Origin: Chara braunii
Lineage: Eukaryota > Streptophyta > Charophyceae > Charales > Characeae
DNA length: 61,964 nucleotides
Assembly (NCBI GenBank): GCA_003427395.1
Contig: BFEA01000192.1
Span: forward strand, 1,716,452 to 1,778,415
Direction of reading: 5' to 3'
Shown here in pieces: positions 11,101 through 28,881 of this stretch; position 1 is the first letter of the stretch, and each line of letters starts with the position of its first letter. A program made the position numbers and the translations under genes. The notes beneath the pieces are model-generated. The model was given only the letters and a program-made list of their open reading frames with translations. It did no database searches and was not told where the DNA came from.

Positions 11101-11727
11101 AACTGACAATCAGTCTTTTTATGGTCGATTGTTGTCGTTTGCTGCTGGGGGTGGGGGGGGGTGCGCGGCGTATCGGGGGGCCACGTCCCACTAGCACGAG
11201 TTTGGTTTTCATTCCTATACCTGTGCGGCCCTGTGCGGCTGGGGGGTGGCACGTGTGACATCATTTCGAAGCTTTTTTTAGCATTTCTATAAGCCATGTA
11301 GAATTGCAAAAAAAACAAAAACAGCAAGCAAAAAAACAGTGTGGAACGGTCCTGCCATGATGACAATCTGCCAGGAGTTTAGACACCTGTGAGGGCCCTG
11401 TGTTCATTTCATCCGGGCCGTAGGGAGAGGTAATGAGTTGTCCTCCTAAGACAACGGAGGCCAAGTCCCAGTAGCAATGTTGAGTGTCCTTAACGCCTGA
11501 ATCTGGTCATGTTTGTGGACATGTGCACAGATGGCGTTCAGTTTCGTCAACCTCACATCTCCACAAACACGTCCAGATTCAGGCGTTGAGGACACTCAAC
11601 GCTGCTACTGGGACTTTTTATGGTCGATTGTTGTCGTTTGCTGCGGCGACGCGGAAAACGCGCACGTGTGGACCGGTGTGGTGCAGCAAACGACAACAAT
11701 CGGCTATAAAAAGGCCGATTGTCAGTT
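11101..11727. mobile_element. TIR element (MITE-like) with 45-bp terminal inverted repeats
   Basis: The left end (11101-11145) starts AACTGACAATCAGTC. The right end (11683-11727) is its inverted copy with about five mismatches. A further copy of the inner 31 bp of the TIR lies at 11614-11644 and pairs with 11683-11713 as a second hairpin. The interior also holds the 54-bp hairpin at 11466-11613. No coding sequence and no clear target duplication were seen. Confidence 0.6.
11466..11613. repeat. 54-bp-arm hairpin
   Basis: Arms 11466-11519 and 11560-11613 are inverted copies (TCCCAGTAGCAATGTTGAG and its partner) around a 40-bp loop, with only a few mismatches. It is nested inside the TIR element. 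Confidence 0.8.
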
Positions 11728-11879
11728 ATAGCCACTGAGTCACAGCGCGCTGTTGTGGAGTGTGCAGTGCGTCGTGTGCTGTGTGCAGCGTTGCGCGTCG
11801 TTGGTGTGGCAGTGGACGCGCAGAGGGCGGGATCTCCGGTGGCGGCAGGGTGGACAAGCAACGGCGTGGGCAGGACAAA

Positions 11880-12210
11880 GGGGCAGCAGACGCGATCGGC
11901 GGGGTTCAACGCAGTTTCAACTCCCGTTCAACGGGGTTTCAACTCGCATTGAACAGAGGTTTAACTCGCGTTCGACGGGGGGCGTTGGGCGGTGCTTCGA
12001 CATGGGTTGAGCGTGGGTTCGACGTGGTGAACAACAGGTGGAACAAAGGGGGGGGGAACGTCGGGGGTTCGACGGGGGTTCGAAGGGGAATCAACGGGGG
12101 AGGAACGGTGTTCTGCGGACGACACGTGAGCGACGCGGCAGCGACATAGAAAGACGGAGAGAGAGAGAGAAAGAGAGGACACGTGAGCGACGCGGCAGCG
12201 ACATAGAAAG

Positions 12211-12290
<80 letters not shown>
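11880..12290. repeat. Degenerate TTCAAC repeats, 57-bp tandem duplication and (GA)n
   Basis: Degenerate GTTCAACxCxxGTT units run from about 11885 to 12090. The unit beginning GACACGTGAGCGACGCGG occurs at 12121-12177 and again from 12178, each copy leading into a GA tract. The second tract extends to about 12290. No gene is visible. Confidence 0.7.
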
Positions 12291-12291
<1 letters not shown>

Positions 12292-12345
12292 CAAGAGCGA
12301 GCGAAGGCGCAAGCGTCGGCAGGTGCCCGCCATCGACGACGAAGG

Positions 12346-12374
12346 TGGGTCTTCTTCTTCTTCTTCTTCTTCTT

Positions 12375-12405
<31 letters not shown>

Positions 12406-12453
12406 TCTTCTTCTTCTTCTTCATTTTCTTCCTCTTCTTCTTATCTTCTTCTT

Positions 12454-12484
<31 letters not shown>

Positions 12485-13107
12485 TCTTCTTCTTATCTTC
12501 TTCTTCGTCTTCTTCTTCTTCTTCTTCTTCTTCTTCTTCTTCTTCTTCTTCTTCTTCTTNNNNNNNNNNNNNNNNNNNNNNNNNNNNNNNNNNNNNNNNN
12601 NNNNNNNNNNNNNNNNNNNNNNNNNNNNNNNNNNNNNNNNNNNNNNNNNNNNNNNNNNNNNNNNNNNNNNNNNNNNNNNNNNNNNNNNNNNNNNNNNNNN
12701 NNNNNNNNNNNNNNNNNNNNNNNNNNNNNNNNNNNNNNNNNNNNNNNNNNNNNNNNNNNNNNNNNNNNNNNNNNNNNNNNNNNNNNNNNNNNNNNNNNNN
12801 NNNNNNNNNNNNNNNNNNNNNNNNNNNNNNNNNNNNNNNNNNNNNNNNNNNNNNNNNNNNNNNNNNNNNNNNNNNNNNNNNNNNNNNNNNNNNNNNNNNN
12901 NNNNNNNNNNNNNNNNNNNNNNNNNNNNNNNNNNNNNNNNNNNNNNNNNNNNNNNNNNNNNNNNNNNNNNNNNNNNNNNNNNNNNNNNNNNNNNNNNNNN
13001 NNNNNNNNNNNNNNNNNNNNNNNNNNNNNNNNNNNNNNNNNNNNNNNNNNNNNNNNNNNNNNNNNNNNNNNNNNNNNNNNNNNNNNNNNNNNNNNNNNNN
13101 NNNNNNN
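12346..13107. repeat. (TTC)n array with a 548-bp assembly gap
   Basis: TTC/TTA units run from 12346 to 12559, followed by N from 12560 to 13107. The gap abuts the left inverted-repeat arm, so the true length and junction are unknown. Confidence 0.9.
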
Positions 13108-13143
13108 CCCGCCATCCGCCTTCCCCTGCCATCCACCTCCGCC

Positions 13144-17745
<4,602 letters not shown>

Positions 17746-18194
17746 AAACCTACTGAGCTAGATCCTACTCTGGTTAGGAGAGGAGCCGCTCAGGCATAAC
17801 TAGAGCACCGGGGCTCGGCTCACCTAGTGCCCTGAGTCTGTTTCCAAGTCTGTGTGTGTGCACGCATGCCGGTCTGCATGCCTGTCGGCTTGACTGTGTG
17901 CGTGACCCGTAAGGGTACCTATTTGACCAAAAGGCCCGAAGCGCCGTTTCTTACCTGCGGCCGTGACATTGAGGGTCGCAGCAGGAAAACACTCAAGTGG
18001 CGAGGAAAAAGACCCGCGACACTTAGCGGGAAATACTCAAGTATCAGGTAGGACGGTACCTTACCCATAGAGGTAAATGCGTCGGGTACTCGGGATTGAG
18101 CAAAAAAAGACAAAAGTTGGCATTTTTAGAGGCCCGGTATCGGTAGATAGGCGGGTACCAGTTCAAGTAGCCTGAGTCCAGGCCCTATGAGGAC
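17746..18194 (+). mobile_element. LTR-like segment preceding a primer-binding site
   Basis: It begins within a few bases of the inner edge of the left arm, at AAACCTACTGAGCTAG, and runs to a primer-binding site at 18195. A related minus-strand copy lies at 10330-10810. It may start at TGAGCTAG (about 17753). No matching downstream LTR was recognised before the right arm. Confidence 0.4.
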
Positions 18195-18205
18195 GGTATC
18201 AGAGC
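18195..18205 (+). other. Primer-binding site, tRNA-iMet type
   Basis: GGTATCAGAGC lies between the LTR-like segment and the gag-bearing centre of the inverted repeat. It matches 11 of the 12 bases of the gypsy primer site at 32981. Confidence 0.5.
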
Positions 18206-20487
18206 TTGCAACAGTGTCTCCCTCAAAGGGACGAAGGCAACGGTTGCTTGGGTGATCGTGCGGACACGAAGTCGTCACTCGAGAGGCGACTTCCTCTCTA
18301 CATACGGGAGGCGAAGCTGGAGCTCCAACCCCACTCACGGCATATGGGTAAGGACAGAGGTACCGACTGCCGCTACCTATTATGGTCGGCAGTACGTTTC
18401 TTTTGGCTGCCCCGGCCGCATGGCCGTGGTTGTATTAGTTTTTCAGTCGTCTTTAAATTTTACGGTGGCGCGATCTGCCGACTTTCATATACCGACCGGT
18501 CTTGACGCCCCTGAACTTGTTCTAATTCATTTTTGCCTTACCGTCTGATCCTTTAATGGTTTTAGATTGTGGTCGCCGCATCCCGCGCGACCTTTCTTGT
18601 TTTTCTTCCAACCCAAGCCAAGTCTATCCGTGGGAGAAATTTAGAGCTCGATTTCGTCTATAAGGGGCAGTCAAAGGCTCCTGGTCCTGATTATAGTCAG
18701 TAAGGCGGTGAGGAGTTCGGTGTTAAATCATCCTGTTTATGTTTAACTTGCTGACGAGATTCAGGTATAAGGTTATCTGTTAGAACTCATCTACTCCAAG
18801 ATCATCTACCTGAATCTAAGCGCATAATTCCTTCAAGCCCATTCATTGAGCTTATCTATGTAAAATTATTCATTCGTGTCAATATTATTTGAGTCAAGCA
18901 TATTTAATAATATTCATACGAGACTATCTATCTGATGCATTTTTTCTTCATAGTTGCTCGCCAAGTTACCCGTGTGAGTTTATTTGTTTAAAGTTGTGCG
19001 CCTTAATCCATCCTTATGAGCTAATCAAATATGACTATCTATTTATATCAATTTTACTTGAGCCTATATGGTTGAATTGCTGTACCTATAAAGAGTAGAG
19101 GTGCTACGCAGAATCCACGTTCAACGCGGGGTCGAGGGTTAATGGAGTGACCGACTTCTTGGGAGGAGAGATTATCTGAAGAGGAGGTCGATGTGTAGAA
19201 TCTACTCTTGAGGAAGTTACAAACCTAAGTTATCCTTTCCCTGAAAGATGGCTTAAAGGAGCTATAAACTCGTCTTCAGAAGTATTAGTGAGACCCACGC
19301 CGGAACTATGTTCCTGGTCCATAGTGGGGTGTTGTCACCTAACCCTTTGTGAAAAGATGACTACATTACTATTAAGAAGGAGGAAAGTATTTGAGTCCTG
19401 TTAGACTATGGTCTGTGAAGGAGGCGACTACTGCCTGCCGCAAGGAAGCAGGGGGTGATGCCCCAGCTATCTTTGTGTCAAGTGGGTTCATCTGCACGAG
19501 ATGGGATATGGACCCTGGAACGTGTATGGTGAGGTTGTCTACTAATGGACAAAGGTCTGCAATGAACAAATATTGGAATCGGAGGATGAAGTAGTGAGGC
19601 CTGGTCCTTGAGCGGGGCTCGAGAGTCTAAGATGCTAACCCTTTTAAGGGATTACACTGCCCCTTGACACAATATACTCTTGTCAAAGCCCAGGGAGTAG
19701 AATGTAGTATTCTCACTATTTTTGCATCTAAAAGTATTTATCGTTGAAGGATTTATTGACCACAGTGTGACTGTTGTCAATTGTAATAGGTACCATAAGT
19801 TTCTCTTCATCACTATGCACGTATATACTAGTTGAACTTGTCTTTTCGCGTGTTAATATTATTTACTTATGCAACTATTATAAATATTGTTGTCGCTATG
19901 GCAATATATTCATATTATAAATAACAGTTATTATGATAATTTATGACATTCTATATTCAAAAATCGCAAATGCATTATTATCGCAGTATATTATCATCTG
20001 TTTTTGAGTGGTCTCAAACGATGGAAATCCGCAATTTTAGTGAGGTATGATTTGAAGATTATCCTTCAGGAGGGATATCGTGAAAAGAATGGATGCTGGA
20101 TAGTGATGAAAAAAGTTTGTTGGACGTTTGTGAGCGGAACCTAGAAGTAGCTCAAGAAGGTCAGAAAGTCGGATGCTAGGGAAGACCCCAGCGTAGCCTT
20201 GCCTATTGAAAAAGAGGATGGTTTGAAGTTGTCCTTGTCAAGATTGGTTAGGGAGAATAAATATATCGGTTCCTGGTGGGGTACGTCTTTAAATGAGGGT
20301 ATCCTCATTTTTGGATTGAATTTGGCTTCAACAATGATGAGGACAGTGCAATTGTGAAAATGACCCTGTACACCTCGTCATCTTTTTGAAGTACTTTCGG
20401 TATCGAGCTGACACTGAGACTTGAGAACCTGCTCACGAGACTCTTAGGACTAGCCGAAATGGCTGCTGCGAAGATTGTAAAAGAAAT
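18206..20487. other. AT-rich centre of the inverted repeat, no gene recognised
   Basis: Only short frames are present. Degenerate GAGCTTATCTATNT-like motifs recur near 18780-19070. The position after a primer site suggests a retroelement leader or decayed internal region. Confidence 0.35.
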
Positions 20488-20787
20488 GTGTCAAAAAAGG
20501 ATGAGTCGGTATCCGTTATTTTAGAGGTCAGGGGTGCAGATAAGTTTGTGTTCCCCTACTCCCCGTTGCGAGTCATCCTACCTGAGTTCCTTGTAGAAGA
20601 ATATTTCAATGGACGAAAAATAAAGACATCATCCGAGGCCGCTTTGATAGAACGAGGATGGGGATACAAGCGTTATACGAGTGAGAAGTATACAGTCTGT
20701 ACCTGGAAAAGGGGTCCGTGCTCGTCAATTGAAAACTTCAAAGTACGACTTATATTGCTAACACCTACACTAATTCTCATGATCTAG
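20488..20787 (+). CDS. Unrecognised small ORF
   Basis: A 99-codon frame with mixed, non-repetitive composition (KFVFPYSPLRVILPEF; ERGWGYKRYTSEKYTVCTWKR), unlike the low-complexity frames around it. I recognise no family. It lies about 600 bp upstream of the gag-like frame, in the same orientation, and could be a gag N-terminal remnant of the same element. No signal peptide or membrane segment is convincing apart from a hydrophobic tail of about 12 residues. Confidence 0.25.
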   Translation: MSKKDESVSVILEVRGADKFVFPYSPLRVILPEFLVEEYFNGRKIKTSSEAALIERGWGYKRYTSEKYTVCTWKRGPCSSIENFKVRLILLTPTLILMI

Positions 20788-21111
20788 ACTAAGAAATTAA
20801 TACTTTGATGAGCTTCGGATGAAGGTAGGCGGGCAGTAAATGTTATTACTTTCATCGATTCATGCGCGCAACTTATAATCTTAAGTTAGGTGTTTCTTCG
20901 CATTTGCTTACAGGGTTCATATATGTTTACGGTGTCTTTTTACTACTCTCTCAGGTGGTTGTTTTAAAAATTATGTGTTCGTATATTGGTGGTATTGGTT
21001 GCCTTTTAGTTTTGTTAAGATAGGAAAGGGGATGCTTATTAAGAACTATCTTCGGCTTACAGCATGTCGCTTTGTCGCTTGCTGTACTTGTACAGATCTG
21101 CAACGGTGACA

Positions 21112-22131
21112 ATGGCTAAGGATGGCGATTTGGCTATGATCCTACTTTGGAGGAATTCGTCTCTCACTAAAGCACTAACGCGCGAATCTATAAACGAGTC
21201 AATTCCCCAAGATCTTTGGGCTCTGCTGTTTCAAGGGAAGGATCTTCCAAACTTTTTGCGCGATTACCACAATTTTGGCCTTTAGAAGAAATGGGATGAG
21301 AGAGCGATGTTGACTATGATGCCTTTTTTCGTGTGTGAGGAATTAAGCGAAGAAGTATATGATTTCATGTTGAGATCACAAACTTTGAGTGAACTCGAGA
21401 GTTTGTTGAGCTTAAGGTTTCCCGAAAGCGAAGTTGCCAGTCATCATCATGAAAGCCCTGAGCAAGTAGTCGGCGGTACGTCAATGCAAGGAGAAATACG
21501 CAGTATACAGAAACAGGTGAGAGAGTTGGAAGAGAGAATGATGCAACTAGAGCGAGATAGGAAACGCAAGCGAAAAGTCCCGGACGGACTATCAAACGAG
21601 CTAGCTGATTGAAGTGGAGAGAAAACAAATGATGATAATCGAGGCTCTCTCCTGTCTGCAAAGGCTGAGAAAAGGCGGCGTAACAACCAAGAAAGAGAAG
21701 GAAATAAGGGAGTGATTGACATGGAAGAAGGTTCTGAACCTCCTAAATTGACCAAAGCCCAGCGAAGGGCAAGAAACCGAAGTAACCGAGCTCAAATAGT
21801 CATGGGTCGTGGGCGAGGTCAAAATTGGGAAGGAGGTCGAGGAAATGATGATCAAGAAAGTGGTCAAGGATCTTGGAAAGGAAGAGTGGACTTGAGAAAA
21901 GTTGTCTGCCGGCATTGTACCCGCGAAGGGCATACAATGAGGTTTTGTCATATCAGAAAGATTGATGAAGCAGATGGTCTGATTAGCACCAATATCGAGG
22001 GAGGTGTTTTTAACACGTTTGGGAACCTTATTAACCCAAACGTACTTGGAGGGACGAGACAAGAAGCCTTACGATGGGAGCGCGAATGGTGGACAAAGGC
22101 GACAACCTGTATCAGTGAAAAGGGGTTGTAA
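21112..22131 (+). pseudogene. Retroelement gag-like gene with CCHC zinc knuckle, two in-frame stops
   Basis: A single frame runs from ATG 21112 to TAA 22129-22131 and is broken only by TAG at 21283-21285 and TGA at 21610-21612. Order of parts: a helical N-terminal region (RESINESIPQDLWALLF), a Leu/Glu-rich coiled-coil-like stretch (IRSIQKQVRELEERMMQLER) followed by a basic run, an RGRGQNWEGGRG arginine-glycine patch, and a zinc knuckle CRHCTREGHTMRFC of the CX2CX4HX4C form at 21907-21948. This is the layout of a retrotransposon Gag nucleocapsid protein. No protease, RT or integrase follows, so the element is gag-only or deleted. Family within LTR elements is uncertain. Confidence 0.6.
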
Positions 22132-22217
22132 GGTCATTGAATGGTAACGTCGTCAAGAAGTTACGACTATCAAAAATATAATTATTCTCCTCTTGAGGAG
22201 GTAACTGGAAAAGGCTA

Positions 22218-22799
22218 TTGGAGGATGGAATGAGGAAGGTATGCAGAGAGGGAAGCAAGTTGGGTGAGAAAAATTTTGTTCACAAAAGCATGATATATGA
22301 CAAGAAGGGGAGGCAGTGGAATAGAACCAAGAAGGAGTGGCAAAAATTTAAACAAAGTTTTGTGATATCGGTGAAAGAGAAAATGGAGTTCAACAAAGAT
22401 AATTGAATGGGGGAAGAAGCAGGGATTTGAAACTTATAGGTATTGTTGAAACGTGCCTTGTGTAAGGACAGGAAAAGAGTGAAAATTCAGCGAGAGAAAC
22501 GTCAAAAGATGGTGGAGAAAAATTAGGAGTAAGTGAAAAAAATACTAAGCCTATTACCACAAGGTGCCTCTGAAGCCATTGAGGCGCCGACTTCAAAAAT
22601 GGTTGGACAGTTTCTTCGAAGTCTGCACAGACAGAGTGAGAAAAGGTCGTATTCAGAGGCGATAGCTCATTCTTTTGAGAGGATAAAGAGTTTGAAAGAG
22701 GCATCTTCACATGACCAAAAGGACAAAGGAGGAAGGAAGAAAAGTGTATTAGCACTATATGAAAGAGATACAATTGAGAGAAAAGTGTCCTCGGTATAA
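22218..22799 (+). other. Two small Lys/Glu-rich frames after gag, unrecognised
   Basis: Frames at 22218-22406 and 22533-22799 are rich in Lys, Glu and Ser and follow the gag-like gene on the same strand. They show no RT, protease or integrase motif. They may be decayed remains of the same element or chance frames. Confidence 0.2.
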
Positions 22800-24735
22800 A
22801 AGGGTGAGACTGAGGATTTTTGCTAAAATAGATCGAAACAAGAGGTTTATCGACATGAAGGGATACACAGGTAAGCAGGCCGAAGAAAAATTCAGATACA
22901 AGTTATTTAAATAGTTAGGGCTTAATATAGAGAAATTTGGGGAAGATTTGCGCCTAACTGGTAGATGGGCCACTCCTTGATTCTTTCTTCTAAATTTTAT
23001 AATAGGACTCTCACATTTTTCTTTCTTCATATAAGATATTATACTCTAGTAGTCGAGTGTGAGATAGGATCTGCGACATGTTTGTTATTTTGTACTTCAA
23101 TAAATAGGATAAATGAGACGTCATAGAGTATGTACTCCGATATACGAGGTGTCATGAGATCCTGTTGTCTCTCTTATACTTTTCTGACTCAGCATATGTA
23201 CCTTAACAATAGAGGGTAAGAGAGGCATGCGACTCGAGTTTTAGGATTGTTTTCGGCTCGACATTATGACTAAGTTTTCTCCTGAGTCATATATGATTTC
23301 TATCTATGGGGTATGCCGACGAGAAAACACTTTCACTTTCACGATGGAGTTGGTCCAGTGTCTGGTCTTGTTTGATGAAATGTGTATCTTGGATATGCGT
23401 GCAAACTGTGCTATCAAGTCTTGAACTAGGATGCTTGGGAGAACACCTAGGTGTTCGAGAGTGACATATGATTTGTACATTCTGAAAATGTTTTGCTTTG
23501 TTGTCAGTCTTTTCATGTCTTGTCCCATGTGATTATTTTTTAAAAAGACCCTAAAAAGGGGGTGTGAAAAAAATAACAGCTTTGATGCATTTGAGAAACC
23601 CTGCGAGTCAGGGAAATGTATGTTATGGAGTGGATGTGTTTTTTCTGCCTTTTGACAAGACAAGGAGTCAAACAATACTTTTATATTTTTTTTATGGATA
23701 TTTGGTTGACTTTCCTATTGGTTGAAAATCCCCGAGACGTGTGTCTGTCCAGCCTGTGATCGAGGTTCGGGCGACACGACTCTTAAGTGGCTCTGACGAT
23801 GCCCCTCGTTCAGTGACATATGACAATCATGATATATCATTTTTATTGGTTAAATTTTGCTTATATATTTTTCAAAGAGGTTCATTCATCCAAACTGACG
23901 AGGGGATTCTTTGGTCAAATTGTTTTTGTATGTATTTGAAATAATCATCGTGCATCCACTCCAGGTGGTCAGTCTGAGGGACTTGAAATTACCAAGCCTA
24001 TGGTGAAAAATTGGCATCGTTGGGACGTAACTCCCAGCGTGGGTTGTTGACCAAGTATAACCAGGCAACGAGCCTTCCGATTACAGCCTAGGACCGAAAC
24101 CTGAGAGGGGGTCTCCTTAATGACGGAATCGGTTCAGGTAGATATCGGCAGGATTAAGAGTCAGGTCTAGAATGATAGGAGATTTCTACCCGATATTGCG
24201 TAACCAATACGGGAACCATCGCTAAAAATAACAAACGCGGTGGGCCGCAGTTTCGGTCTGATCAACCGGCTGTCGTGGGTTGAGGGCAAGGTCGCCGATC
24301 CCCTCGCATTAGACTTCGGGTGGGACGGTAAAATCTGACTTAGGTCAAGACCCGCGTCCAAAGAGTGGGATTCGATTTTGATTCCTAACTCCTCGGACAC
24401 CCAACGAGATCCTGACAAATAAAGTCTAAAGTTGGGGGGAGGAGCTATCATTGTCTTCCTTGGTGACCTCCGCAGCTGTAGTACAGATCCAGTATGCCCA
24501 CTTGGGTTTATATGAAATAATCTTCTCTTGGGAATTGTCATTTTTGGATATGTGGGAGACCCAAGTTAAAATCCTGGCAGCATGGACGCACCAAGGGGGA
24601 AAACCGCAACTTCATCCAGGGATCGGATTTTGACTGCTTGTCACGTCAGAAGGTCTTTCTTTGCATTTAGATTCCCCAGCGACGGGGACGTCGCTTAATG
24701 GGGTTTGGGAAAATTGTCGGAGTTGATACCCTTAC
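22800..24735. other. Rest of inverted-repeat centre, no gene; polypurine-like tract
   Basis: No coding region is recognised. A TTGGGGGGAGGAG run near 24432-24444 resembles an LTR-element polypurine tract, but no LTR resembling 17746-18194 follows it. The segment ends with GATACCCTTACAAGG, half of the palindromic motif at 9444 and 51711, directly at the start of the right arm. Confidence 0.35.
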
Positions 24736-25694
24736 AAGGTGTAGGCTTTGAAGCAAAGGGTGCAGGGAACGAATCTGCCCGAATGCTGAGCTAGCTCCTT
24801 TTGTGAAGGAGCTCCGGAATATACTACTGTGTGACGAGCAACTGCGGGGAAAGGCCATCGGGAGAACAAACAGGGAAAGCGGGGTGTAGCACGAGAAAGG
24901 GAAGGCGGGCTTGATGCGCAGAAGGAGGGGAGAAGTACGCGCGGGGGAGACAACGTGCAGACATGAAGAAGAGGGGTGCAGGTGCAGACGGTGTGAGCAC
25001 GTGCGTGGAAGGGAGAAAAGCACGGCGGCGGGGCGAGAGCGGACGCGTGTGGAGGAGAAGTAGCAAGAGGAGAAGTACAGGAAAAGGAAGAGGAAGAAGT
25101 AGAAGAAGAAGGAGAAGAGGAGGAGAAAGAAAGCATAGGAGGAGCCGACTTACCTATCGAAATGCGTGTTTGAGCCGGTGTCATGACCCACGGGCTCGTC
25201 GTCTTGGCCCGGTATCCACTGCTTACCTCGTGCGAGAGCGGAGGGTGTGAGATACACCTGTCGGCGACGTAGTAAGGGCAAATTCACTATCTGCCCGACT
25301 TGCTGGAGTTCGCGCTCATGATGTTCGTATCCTCCATAGCCTGGTCTCGATGATGATGCACATCTTTGACAGATCGTGTTGCGTTGGAGGGAGGCTTCAT
25401 CCCCGCTGACTGGTGACAACGACTACGGAAGAGAGTGAATAGGTAAGTCTCTTATTTCGTTACGGGCTTCATACTACGTGAATGTGTGTGTATGTGTGTA
25501 TGTGTGTGTGAGTGTGTATGTGCTAGCGTGAATCACGAGACGATTTCACGCTACTCCCATAGGGCGAACTAAATCGAATGCACTGGCCAGCGGCCAATCA
25601 CGTTGCAAACCTTATGGTACTTCCGTTGATACAATGAGCAAAATCGAATGGATCTAACGCAAGAACGTGGAAATATGCACCGCCTCACTCGTTC

Positions 25695-25763
<69 letters not shown>

Positions 25764-26694
25764 CCTCACATGATTAACCTTTGAGTATCACCTTCCCGCA
25801 AGCCGCACGTTCCCACGCCGTGACTGCACCTCATCGAAAAGATGGCTTCTATACATTATCTTTATTATTATCATTATATTGATATTATTATTATAAGCAT
25901 TATCATTATTATTATTATTATATTTCTTATTATTTTTATTCTTATTCTTATTATTCTTATTATTCTTATTATTCTTATTATTATGGTCATTATATCGAAT
26001 TTATAGCCACTAACGAGAGAGTGATCGGAGGATAACCACGAGTGCGGAGTAGGAGGTAGGACAAAGGAAGCACTGCGGGGAGAAGTTAAAGGAATGGGTA
26101 GGAACTGAAGTTGTTCTGCAGATAACAAGGGGGATTGCGGAAAGGAAAGGAAAACAATGCGAAATGAAAAAGAAGGGAAGAAGAAGAAGAAGAAGAAGAA
26201 GAAGAAGAAGGAGAAGAAGAAGAAGAAGAGGAGAAAGGGAGGCAAAAGGGGGAGAGAGGGGATTACGAAAGGAGGAGGCGCGGTGGTCTTTGGGTGCAAG
26301 TGGCATCTGCGTGTTGGGGAATGAGGTTGCGAGTGATGCGAGAGACGTACCTGGTGCTTGAAGCATGCGACGTTGATCGCCATATGCTCGTATTTCGGGA
26401 ATGCTGTTGACGTCATCTTTTGGCTTCGTAGTATAGGCTAGTTAGGATCTGCCACCTGTAGTCTGGGCGCCGAGCGCCAAAATAGGATATCAACTCTGGT
26501 TATTCATTGATGATGATGATAGGACTATTTCAGCATTGTCTATTATGAACTCCTGGTGTGTTTTTACTTGGTGATTCTCGTGATGCAATTCTGCTGTTGG
26601 TTCGAGGTCACAACTATCTGGTCTTGAGTGTATGATGCTGCTTGGTTTCTAAAGTTTGCCATTGCTCATTTTCTTTACATTTTTTTTATTTTTA

Positions 26695-26763
<69 letters not shown>

Positions 26764-28847
26764 GACTCCCTTTCTGTTCTTTACTTCACATGCATGGAAA
26801 CAGGCGACACAATAAACCGGCGACCAGCGCCCGCTCAAAACTCAGAGATATAGTAAAAGAAGAATACAGTTCAGATACATGCTCGTTTCAGATGGCTGTG
26901 GCTCATCAGAGCCTGTACAAATCAATGTTCATCACTGCGCCCTAGTCAGCCACAAACACACACTCTGAACTCTGACTACGGCCATGGTGGCGATGGCCAC
27001 TACCACTCTATTGTTATGACTAAGCTTCTCTATTTGCCCACTTCAACTTCGGGCTCACTACAAACTTCCCTGCACAAGTCTCTGTGGCAGCACTCCCGCA
27101 TGGCTCGCGCAGGGATGGGTGGATAATTGGGCACTGCCTCTTGATCTATACCTCTTCAGTCATTGGTCTGACCTTTTCCCATGCCCGTAGTACAAACAGT
27201 CTCATNTGGTACTTGCCTGGCCGAACTAGGACTGACTGAGACTGGGACTGTTGACTCAGTAAGGGTAGATTCTACCACTTACCCGCTTGCCTCTGTCTAA
27301 ACATGAAACTGCTCCGAAATGTCACTTCGGGAAGTCTTCGAACTTTGGCCTTCCGGTCACTGATGCAACTACGACCTTAGCCTTTTCCGGACAACGGCAA
27401 ATACTACCATGACTGGAATCTTACACCTTCGACCACGACGCAGACAGACGCATACAGACAGCATCTGACAGATGCATAAACATACATAACAGACAGATAT
27501 GCAAACGAACAAACGGATACAGACAGATATACATACAGACATACAGATACGGGCACGTACACAGACCAACAGACAGATATGCTGACAGATACGTTGATAG
27601 GCGGACAGACAGACAGAGAAAGGCATGCAAGACAACGAGACGGGCAAACACAGAGAGAAAGAGAGAGAAGAAGGAAGGAGGAAAAGACAAACGCAGGCAA
27701 ATGCGGGCAGATAAATAGATAACAGGACACAGACCAGCAAACAGACGAGACACATAAACAGACAATCGCACACGCAGACAGAGAGGTGGGGAGAGATGTA
27801 CCTGGTCCTTAAGATCGTTTGTGGGGGTCGACAACTCCATGTGCTTCAGTTCCGCTGCTGATATTGATTAGATGCATTGTCAACTCGTACACTGGTAGTG
27901 ACTAGGCGATGGCAGATCAGGCACTAAAGCACCAAGAAGGAGAAGGGNTTTGGGCACCTAGGATGGTGACGANCAATGTATGACGGACAAATGCAATGTT
28001 ATGGTTCTCCATGGTTGTAGTATCGATTCAACTCTACTTTTGGGACGGTGTCGGACTCCTCGGATCTCAAAGTGACCTTGCAAACTAGAAAACTGTCGAT
28101 TTGTCATTGCCCATTTTTCCCTGCATTTAATGGTGATATTTTTTTTTTATTATTATTATCATTATTATTATTATTATTATTATTATCGTTATTATTTTAT
28201 TATTATTATTACTATCATTATTATTATTACTATTACAATAAGGTTAATGGCTTAATGGTCTCCAAGCCTCGCGTTCGCCCTGAGTGAAGGTAAGCCTGAG
28301 TATTCGCGAGAGGAGCCTATCACAGCATCCTCCAATGCAGGTCTCAGGCAATGCTGCACGCCGGATGGTTGAAATGCAGCTGGGGCCTCAACCCAGGGGT
28401 TCTTCCAAGAGAGGCAGTTGAGCCCAGTATAACGGTTGTTGCACCCTGGGAACATGCAGCATGAGGTCAACGTGGTAAGAAAGGTCGCGGGTCACAGGAA
28501 AAACGCGACACTGTCGCCATATCTGCGCTTAAGCACGACGTAGTGTGTGTGGTAGCCAGAGTCCTAGGATATTAGTGGACTATGGCCAGTCACGCGGAAC
28601 AGCAAGCATGCGCCCGCATGATTTGCGGGCAGGACGACAGTCACAATGCACATACACATAATCTTAAAGACACTCATGCAGGACAAACGTGTGGGTTGCT
28701 ATGCCCAGGGCAGCATAGCGATAGCAAAAAGGGAGGATGCGAAAGTGGGGGAAAGTCTTCAACAAGTGATGCATAAATAAGACATCTTCACCGGCCTTGT
28801 TCCTTGGGAGAATAATCGGGACATTCTTGGCAAGATGTTTGACTTCC

Positions 28848-28881
<34 letters not shown>

